Source: an uncultured Gammaproteobacteria bacterium (GTDB lineage Bacteria > Pseudomonadota > Gammaproteobacteria > Pseudomonadales > Azotimanducaceae_A). From it: a stretch of 9,400 nucleotides of DNA. The position numbers and the translations under genes are program-made. Below the pieces are notes generated by a model. The model had not been told where the DNA came from. It saw only the letters and a program-made list of their open reading frames with translations, and searched no databases. Shown piece after piece: positions 1 to 5,036 of this stretch (the first letter of the stretch is position 1; the number at the start of each line of letters is the position of its first letter). The DNA is taken from the NCBI GenBank assembly GCA_913049565.1, contig CAJWZG010000100.1:1-9400 (forward strand), written 5' to 3'.

Positions 1-10
1 TTTGTCGTAA

Positions 11-235
11 CTGGCATGTCACGAACCCAGCGAGTGCTTTCGCCGCCTCATGCTTTCGTCGATGCTAATCCTCGTGGGCGACGGGACCGTTGCGCAAGTC
101 GTGGTGGCGATACTCCTTTCGCTCGTGAGCGTGAAGGTGTACGGTCATTATCACCCGTACGCCGACAACGACGACGAGAGTCAGCGTGCCAAGAATGAAA
201 GTGGTACGGCGTTGCATGAAAAGGCTCTCCTATGA
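11..235 (+). other. Possible eukaryote-like membrane-protein fragment (unconfirmed coding)
   Basis: An open frame runs from just after a stop at 8-10 to a TGA at 233-235, with in-frame ATGs at 50 and 62. It encodes a Glu-Cys-Phe-Arg-Arg-Leu stretch, a hydrophobic segment with the motif GDGTVAQ and a Lys-Val-Tyr turn (about 62-150), then an acidic patch HPYADNDDE (about 150-180) and a polar tail. From memory, this order (ECxRRL, hydrophobic helix with a GT..Q motif, K-x-Y, Pro-Tyr, acidic run) recurs in large membrane proteins of algae and other protists, not in bacterial families I know. The frame has no visible ribosome binding site. It could be a remnant of transferred DNA, the edge of a chimeric assembly, or chance. 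The resemblance would end near 180, before the bacterial gene that ends at 243. Confidence 0.3.
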
Positions 236-242
236 AATCAAC

Positions 243-1598
243 TCAAGTCAGCGGGGCTTGGCTTCGGCGAGCGAGTTCGTGTTCAACCCGCCATATTCGA
301 TCTTGGCCCCAACAACAAAAATCTGGCTCGCCGGGACTGCTGATACGAAAGCTAGGCACGCCCCATAATCCCGCTTGCAGCATGGCGTTCACATTGTCTT
401 CCAACAGATCCGACCAAGCGATGCTATCGTGATGGTTGGCGGTCGCCTGCCATTCCAACTCCGCATTAGTGACCACCTGTTGCAGGCCGCGTTTGGAATC
501 GATATCGATGCCTTCGGAGAAGGCTCCGCTAAGGTAGGCCCCAATAAATGCCATACCCTTGCCTTGGGCCAGTGCGCCGGGGAACAAAGCGAACCCTCGC
601 CTGACGGGTTCGCCGAACGGATCCACGAAGTTGCCAAAAGGGATCCCCTTGGCCCGAGCCTCGCGAGTGCAGTCACTAATAATGTATTGCTGCTTGGGGC
701 GAGGGGCGGTCACCCCGCGCATGAGCATGGGCATAACCGGGCGAAGGCGCAGGTTAACGCCGCTGCGCTCGATCAGCGCCTCCACCGCCGCATGAGCTAT
801 CGCGGAGTAGGGGCTGCGCAGGGACGGGAAGTACTCTAGCGTAATGGCATCCACCACTGGCGTGTCAACGGTTAGTGGTTTGATGCTGCCATGCTGATAG
901 GGGTTAAAGTCTGCGGCCATTGTCGGGCAATGGTCCTCTTCAATCAGGCGCTCCAGCAACCGCGGTAAACGATCAGCCCCCCAGTACCATTCCCCGTCGA
1001 AATACAGTGTGCCACTTTGATAGTGACCGAGGGAACTGCGCATGGAGTTACCCTCGGTTACGGCTTTTTTGGCCCGCTCTGTTCTTGTGATCGTGCCTGC
1101 AATGTTATCGGGCGTCGCGTGCATTTCATGTCGCCATAGAGCCCTGCCGATATGTAGCGCCTGCAACGTAAACTCCGCGAGGCTCCCGTTCAGAGCCGGT
1201 GCCAGCGCTGCCTGAGCGGCGAGACGTTGGCTTTCGTCAGGCAGGGAGGGCGTATTTGCGCCATTGGCGATCGGCAGGGGCTCACCTAAAAACGGCGCTA
1301 TGTTGTTGGCGTCTTCCATTGCCCAAGCGTCAAAGCGAGCGGCGTCCCCTTTGAACGAATCTGTTGGGTCGCTAACCAGAAACGGTTTGATAGGCACCGA
1401 ACTGGCTTCAGAAAAACTCATGAGTTGCTGGGCGATGATGAAGCTATAGGGGTCATCGACCTGATGAAAATAGTAGATCGTCGGTGCCTGTCCTTGGGCG
1501 ACTCGGCGCTTGCGACCACGACTGCGTCGGCGCTGCAGTATAAAGTCTGAAGCCAGCAGGCGCATGGCGTTCGAACGCAAACGGGTGGTTAGACGCAT
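243..1598 (-). CDS. Tandem DsbA/HCCA-isomerase-like (kappa-GST-like) thioredoxin-fold protein
   Basis: A 451-residue protein with two copies of the DsbA-like fold found in 2-hydroxychromene-2-carboxylate isomerases and kappa-class GSTs. The first copy begins near residue 40 (strand IYYFHQ, then DDPYS at 48-52) and ends with a YFDGEWYWGADRL strand-helix element at about 199-211. The second begins near 252 with the family signature SPYS (262-265), has the cis-proline motif GVPSF (413-417) and closes with GQDRIW (431-436). No CxxC redox motif is seen, so it is more likely a glutathione-dependent isomerase or transferase than a disulfide oxidase. No signal peptide is visible; the N-terminus is Arg-rich (about 23-32), so it is probably cytoplasmic. 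Single-domain relatives are about 200 residues, which fits duplication. The ATG lies 3 bases after the upstream GST stop, suggesting translational coupling. The substrate is unknown. Confidence 0.8.
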   Translation of the reverse strand: MRLTTRLRSNAMRLLASDFILQRRRSRGRKRRVAQGQAPTIYYFHQVDDPYSFIIAQQLMSFSEASSVPIKPFLVSDPTDSFKGDAARFDAWAMEDANNIAPFLGEPLPIANGANTPSLPDESQRLAAQAALAPALNGSLAEFTLQALHIGRALWRHEMHATPDNIAGTITRTERAKKAVTEGNSMRSSLGHYQSGTLYFDGEWYWGADRLPRLLERLIEEDHCPTMAADFNPYQHGSIKPLTVDTPVVDAITLEYFPSLRSPYSAIAHAAVEALIERSGVNLRLRPVMPMLMRGVTAPRPKQQYIISDCTREARAKGIPFGNFVDPFGEPVRRGFALFPGALAQGKGMAFIGAYLSGAFSEGIDIDSKRGLQQVVTNAELEWQATANHHDSIAWSDLLEDNVNAMLQAGLWGVPSFRISSPGEPDFCCWGQDRIWRVEHELARRSQAPLT

Positions 1599-1601
1599 AC
1601 C

Positions 1602-2633
1602 TTAGCTGTTAAGGAAGGCTTCGCAGCCAGTGCCTGCGAGTACCGTATCAACGCTTTCTCGGTCTGCGGTATCCAATGCGAAGTAGTTATGCCGCAGTGT
1701 TTGCAGGCATTTTGCCTGATAGGGAAAGGTAGGCTGCACCCAGCGCTGGCCGTCGATGGTGGTTTCCATTTGATCGCTACCCGCGTCAATGGCTGCGTTG
1801 TTCGCCAGCAGAGCGGGAATGTATACCCGGCCCACCTCGGCGAGCAGTTCACCTATGTGGTCGCGTAGTTGGTCTGGCTCAAGCCAGCCGTCGTTCTCGG
1901 TGCTTTGTCCGCTGAGGTCGTCGACGATGTCTGTCCACGCATGGACCCGCGGTGCGCTGTCTAAGCACAGCTTCATCGGCGTTGGGTCAAATTTGGCAAG
2001 CTGGGTTAGCTGAGCATAAATAGCGAAATCGGCGCTACTGGGACGATCTCCTAAGACGAACGAGCGCCGCTGCAGCAGGACGTCAAAGATCGATAGGAAT
2101 CGCTTATAGCTGGCTTCGATGACAGGGGCGGTAACATCATTGGAGCCCACGACATATAGTCGGGAGATTTGCCGCTGCGAGATATAGTTGCCGAGCTCGG
2201 ACAGCTGCCGCTCAGACTCGCCATTGTTCGACCAGCGAGGCAATATTTTTCCTGCGGTTTCGATGTCGTCTTGATAATACCAGCGGTAGTGGAACATCGC
2301 CTTTGTTAGCCATTCATCCCCGTAGTCTTCGAGCAAGTCGTTGATAAAGGCTAAGACAGGGTCCTGCGGTATTGCGGCTCGGCCTATAAACTCACCCTCG
2401 AAACGTCGTATCAGCGGAGTGGAATCTACTACCGCTTCGAGTTCGCCATTTACGTCGGGCAGATAAAAGGTCGGCAGCAGATTCACCTTGGCGTCGGGCA
2501 AGCCGCGCTTTGATACCTGATCACCGATCAAAAGCTGGTAAGGAATGTGGCGAAAGCGCAGGTAGGCGAGCATTTTTCGCGTGTAGGGCGATCCGGGGAC
2601 ACCTTTCAGTAGGAGCGGTTCAGATACGGCCAT
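1602..2633 (-). CDS. Glutathione S-transferase family protein with extended C-terminus
   Basis: A 343-residue protein with a GST-type thioredoxin domain at about 6-80: GVPGSPYTRK at 11-20 as the likely active-site loop, LLPTF with the cis-proline at 54, and DSTPLI at 70-75 as the expected glutathione gamma-glutamyl contact. A helical domain follows to about 230, including the GST pattern LGDRPSSADFAIYAQL. About 100 further residues, with a WVQPTFPYQAKCL stretch and a terminal GTGCEAF, exceed the usual 200-220-residue length. I chose the ATG at 2633 because AGGGGA precedes it by about 4 bases; a longer reading to a TTG at 2696 has no such site and would run across the likely promoter. It is the first gene of an operon with the tandem DsbA-like protein, consistent with glutathione-linked detoxification. 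Substrate not predictable. Confidence 0.82.
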   Translation of the reverse strand: MAVSEPLLLKGVPGSPYTRKMLAYLRFRHIPYQLLIGDQVSKRGLPDAKVNLLPTFYLPDVNGELEAVVDSTPLIRRFEGEFIGRAAIPQDPVLAFINDLLEDYGDEWLTKAMFHYRWYYQDDIETAGKILPRWSNNGESERQLSELGNYISQRQISRLYVVGSNDVTAPVIEASYKRFLSIFDVLLQRRSFVLGDRPSSADFAIYAQLTQLAKFDPTPMKLCLDSAPRVHAWTDIVDDLSGQSTENDGWLEPDQLRDHIGELLAEVGRVYIPALLANNAAIDAGSDQMETTIDGQRWVQPTFPYQAKCLQTLRHNYFALDTADRESVDTVLAGTGCEAFLNS

Positions 2634-2645
2634 GGAATCCCCTGA
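2634..2645 (-). promoter_or_regulatory. Ribosome binding site deciding the GST start
   Basis: Read on the minus strand, CAGGGGATTCC directly precedes the ATG at 2633. The purine-rich AGGGGA, 4 bases before the start codon, supports this start over the upstream in-frame TTG at 2696. Confidence 0.6.
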
Positions 2646-2663
2646 ATAATGATAAGCATTAGA
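2645..2663 (-). promoter_or_regulatory. Putative Fur box in the GST operon promoter
   Basis: On the plus strand the bases AATAATGATAAGCATTAGA match the classical 19-base Fur consensus GATAATGATAATCATTATC at 15 of 19 positions, with 15 of 16 matching in the core (positions 2-17). The site lies between the GST ribosome binding site and the predicted -10 element and covers the expected transcription start, a usual place for Fur repression. It would make the GST/DsbA-like pair iron-repressed. This rests on sequence match alone; a short AT-rich site can arise by chance. Confidence 0.45.
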
Positions 2664-2667
2664 TCGC

Positions 2668-2696
2668 AACATAGTACGGGACGGGCTGTCTGGCAA
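2668..2696 (-). promoter_or_regulatory. Predicted sigma-70-type promoter of the GST/DsbA-like operon
   Basis: On the minus strand, TTGCCA (plus-strand 2691-2696; 5 of 6 matches to TTGACA) is followed after exactly 17 bases by TATGTT (2668-2673; 4 of 6 matches to TATAAT). Transcription would begin near 2661, giving a leader of about 28 bases with the ribosome binding site at its end. The Fur-like site lies over the start. Confidence 0.4.
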
Positions 2697-2826
2697 GCAG
2701 TGACGGGTCTAATTGCACCGGACCTCACGCCTGCATGACCTTAGGCCAAGACTGTCCGAAAAGCGGTGTGTGCGCGCTAGGGGGCGTCGTAATACCATGG
2801 GCGCCATTGCTAGAGTTGGAGTACTG

Positions 2827-3489
2827 ATGTCACAAGACGCCGCTGAAGAAAGTTATTTTGGTTTACCCAGCTTTTGGTTCAATAAGTCAGATACCGAAAG
2901 TGATGACATATTCTACGAGCAGCCTCGGATGGTGGCGCATATCGATGCTGCCACCATGGCTGCGCTCACCGATTTTTATCGCGATTTTTTGCCGGATGGA
3001 GGAGTGATCCTCGATCTGATGTCTTCGTGGTTATCACATCTGCCCGAGGAGGCCAGTTATACGCAGGTCACCGGCCTTGGTATGAACGCCGAAGAACTCG
3101 CCGCCAACCCCCAACTGAGCGAGTGGTGCGTGCATAACCTCAACGAAAACCCGGAGTTACCCTTCGCTGACTCGTTTTTTGACCGCGTGCTGATCGTCGT
3201 CTCGATCCAGTATTTGGAGCAGCCAGTGGATGTCCTGCGGTCGGCGCTGCGCACGTTGAAGCCAGGGGGTGAAATTGCCATTGCGATGTCGCATCGGCTC
3301 TTTCCCACCAAGGCTATTGCGGCTTTTCAGGGTATGGAGCGAGACGACAAGGTGAAGTTGGTCGGCTACTGTCTGCAGCAAAGCGGTTTTGATGGCATTA
3401 CGTTCCATGACCAGTCACCCTTAGGCGCTGATCCCTTGTGGATCATGAGTGCCAGCAAACCTAACGGCGAAAACGCTAACGAAACCTAA
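2827..3489 (+). CDS. SAM-dependent class I methyltransferase (DLMSSW-type)
   Basis: A 220-residue methyltransferase of the type 11-like class I fold. Motif I is VILDLMSSWLSHLP at about 60-73, in place of the usual DxGxGxG. VTGLGMNAEELAANPQL at 81-97 is the second-strand region that normally contacts SAM ribose, followed by NLNENPELPF (104-113), FFDRVLIVVSIQYL (117-130) and LKPGG (144-148). This set of motifs recurs in a conserved methyltransferase family I recall from cyanobacteria, plant plastids and proteobacteria; its substrate is not known to me. I chose the ATG at 2827 because TTGGAG lies 5 bases before it; the frame extends up to 2713, but that stretch is Arg-rich and unlike the family. 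It is transcribed divergently from the GST operon and heads a unit with the hydrolase 16 bases downstream. Confidence 0.82.
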   Translation: MSQDAAEESYFGLPSFWFNKSDTESDDIFYEQPRMVAHIDAATMAALTDFYRDFLPDGGVILDLMSSWLSHLPEEASYTQVTGLGMNAEELAANPQLSEWCVHNLNENPELPFADSFFDRVLIVVSIQYLEQPVDVLRSALRTLKPGGEIAIAMSHRLFPTKAIAAFQGMERDDKVKLVGYCLQQSGFDGITFHDQSPLGADPLWIMSASKPNGENANET

Positions 3490-3493
3490 CGGC
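3457..3493. repeat. 12-base direct repeat at the methyltransferase/hydrolase junction
   Basis: AAACCTAACGGC occurs at 3457-3468 and again at 3482-3493, 25 bases apart. The second copy contains the methyltransferase stop codon, and both lie just before the hydrolase start. It may be a small tandem duplication that extended the methyltransferase C-terminus and created its present stop. No function is evident. Confidence 0.6.
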
Positions 3494-3505
3494 AAGAGAA
3501 CAAGC

Positions 3506-4426
3506 ATGGAAATTGTGCCTGCTGCAGTACAAGACCCCCGGATACAAACGACCCAAGTTGGAACGCGAGACGATCTCACATTCGAGATAGATCACTGCGG
3601 TGACGGCGAAGAACTAGCGCTGTGCCTGCACGGGTTCCCTGAACACAGTTTTTCGTGGCGTTATCAACTGCCCATGCTGGCGGATCTGGGTTTTACCGCT
3701 TGGGCGCCGAACATGCGTGGCTATGGCAACAGTAGCCGTCCTGAAGGGGTTCAAGCCTATCGTGTTGACGAGCTGGTAGAGGATGTTGCGCGCCTGATCG
3801 AAGCTAGCGGTAAAAGTGAGGTGACCCTGATCGCCCACGATTGGGGTGCAGTCATCGCTTGGCAGTTCGCGTTACGCGGGCGTCTGCCTTTGAAACGATT
3901 GATTATCTGCAACGTACCGCATCCACGGGCCATGCAGGACGCCTATAGTTGGAAGCAATTGAAAAAGAGCTGGTACATCTTCTTCTTTCAACTGCCAAAC
4001 CTGCCCGAATATTTGCTGGGCCGCGATCGGGCGCAGCCAATCAGCGAGATGTTTCGCAACACCTCGGGCGATGCGGCGCGCTTTCCCACGGAGGCACGTG
4101 AGGTTTATCGGCGAAATGCCGCGCAGCCTGGTGCGCTAACAGCGATGGTGAACTACTACCGGGCAGGCATTCGCGGCAAACGCGCTCGCCCAAGGATTGA
4201 TCCGCGCACGCCGATTACGGTGCCAACGCTGATGGTGTGGGGTGAAGACGATGTGGCGTTGGATAAAAGCACGACGCTAACCACCGGGGATTACGTTAAG
4301 GACCTTACGATTCGATACTTGCCAGGGGTTTCCCATTGGGTTCAACAAGAGCAACCAGACGCCGTAAACGCTATGATGAAGGCGTTTATCCAAGGCAATG
4401 TCGTTCCAGAATATCAGCCCAGCTGA
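3506..4426 (+). CDS. Alpha/beta-hydrolase, epoxide hydrolase-like
   Basis: A 306-residue alpha/beta-hydrolase of the epoxide hydrolase/haloalkane dehalogenase group. Visible motifs are the oxyanion-hole HGFPE (42-46), RGYGNSSRP (71-79), the nucleophile elbow AHDWGAVIAW with Asp112, WGEDDVAL with Asp249 (or Asp248) as the acid, and GVSHWVQQEQP with His277. The HxDWG elbow and WVQQEQP tail are typical of soluble epoxide hydrolases, which open epoxides to diols through an Asp-ester intermediate. Tyrosines in the cap, including the YY pair in MVNYYRAG, could be the epoxide-activating residues. I prefer the ATG at 3506 (preceded by AAGAGAAC) to the in-frame ATG at 3449, which would overlap the methyltransferase by 41 bases. 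No signal peptide, so cytoplasmic. Its neighbours suggest a role in handling reactive intermediates; the natural substrate is unknown. Confidence 0.85.
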   Translation: MEIVPAAVQDPRIQTTQVGTRDDLTFEIDHCGDGEELALCLHGFPEHSFSWRYQLPMLADLGFTAWAPNMRGYGNSSRPEGVQAYRVDELVEDVARLIEASGKSEVTLIAHDWGAVIAWQFALRGRLPLKRLIICNVPHPRAMQDAYSWKQLKKSWYIFFFQLPNLPEYLLGRDRAQPISEMFRNTSGDAARFPTEAREVYRRNAAQPGALTAMVNYYRAGIRGKRARPRIDPRTPITVPTLMVWGEDDVALDKSTTLTTGDYVKDLTIRYLPGVSHWVQQEQPDAVNAMMKAFIQGNVVPEYQPS

Positions 4427-4473
4427 GTTGGGTGCGACTGCATCATCAGGCAATGTTTGAGGGGGTTTGAGCC

Positions 4474-4893
4474 ATGCAAACCAAGAATCAATGCAACCGC
4501 TGCGCAGACCTGCTTGAGGCATTCTCGGTTCTGGCTGAGCAAAACATCGATTTGATGGACGCTACCTATAAGCGGTTCTTCCAGCTATGTCCTGAAGCCG
4601 AGGGGTTGATGGGGCATTCGGATGCACCGATGCGAGGACGCATGCTAGAGCAAACCTATGAGTTACTGATGAATGCTGAACTTGACGGCCCTGAAAGCTA
4701 CTTTCGATGGGAAATTGCCAATCACCTGTCGGCCTATGGCGTTTCGGCCCAGATGTACGACACCTATTTTCAAGCCCTGGGTGAGGCCATGACGCAGGCA
4801 TTGGGCAGCCGTTGGGATGTGCAGCTCGCCAACGCATGGCAGGCGCGCGTGGAGAATCTGCTACGCGACGTGCATCACGCCCAGAACGCCTAA
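4474..4893 (+). CDS. Single-domain bacterial globin with atypical haem pocket
   Basis: A 139-residue protein reading as a full globin fold: A/B helices from about 12, FQLCPEAEGLM (36-46), an E helix from about 52, the F helix with proximal His84 in ANHLSAYGV, then G/H helices with LGSRWDVQLANAW. By eye against flavohaemoglobins, B10 is Tyr32, CD1 appears to be Met46 instead of the near-invariant Phe, and E7 falls near Arg54. There is no FAD/NAD reductase domain, so it would bind O2, NO or another ligand and rely on an external reductant or act as a sensor. Cys7 and Cys10 form a CxxC near the N-terminus. A GAGGGGG stretch lies upstream of the ATG. It lies 47 bases after the hydrolase and may share its transcript. 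The physiological role is unknown. Confidence 0.75.
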   Translation: MQTKNQCNRCADLLEAFSVLAEQNIDLMDATYKRFFQLCPEAEGLMGHSDAPMRGRMLEQTYELLMNAELDGPESYFRWEIANHLSAYGVSAQMYDTYFQALGEAMTQALGSRWDVQLANAWQARVENLLRDVHHAQNA

Positions 4894-4959
4894 ATCCGTG
4901 GATTTCTTAGACATTTGGGATCAGATCGACGATTTTTCTTTGTTTAGGTGAACAAAAAG

Positions 4960-4986
4960 TTGACCATCAGACGGGGAGTGTATTCG
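4960..4986 (+). promoter_or_regulatory. Weak candidate promoter for the PQQ dehydrogenase
   Basis: In the 143-base gap before the dehydrogenase, TTGACC (4960-4965) matches a -35 box well, but the nearest -10-like hexamer, TATTCG (4981-4986), is poor and only 15 bases away. A small inverted repeat (ACCTC/GAGGT, 4987-5002) follows and could be an operator. The gap size favours a separate promoter; its exact place is uncertain. Confidence 0.2.
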
Positions 4987-5036
4987 ACCTCTTTTATGAG
5001 GTAACTTCTAGTTTGATCTAACGGGAGATTGGGATC

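Noticed and set aside
11..235. Aquaglyceroporin fragment, because GDGTVAQVV resembles a helix 1 motif
   Set aside because: No NPA motif or following aquaporin helices appear, and the acidic patch after the helix does not fit that family.
375..839. 154-codon open frame on the + strand
   Set aside because: It lies wholly antisense to the tandem DsbA-like gene and shows no domain or membrane pattern.
2634..2696. Longer GST starting at a TTG at 2696
   Set aside because: It lacks a ribosome binding site and would translate the predicted promoter and Fur box; the ATG at 2633 has a good site.
2713..2826. Longer methyltransferase starting at 2713
   Set aside because: The extra 38 residues are Arg-rich and unlike the family, while the ATG at 2827 has a TTGGAG site 5 bases upstream.
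4888..4910. Terminator after the globin (AAATCC/GGATTT)
   Set aside because: The loop would be only 2 bases and no T tract follows, so a functional hairpin is unlikely.
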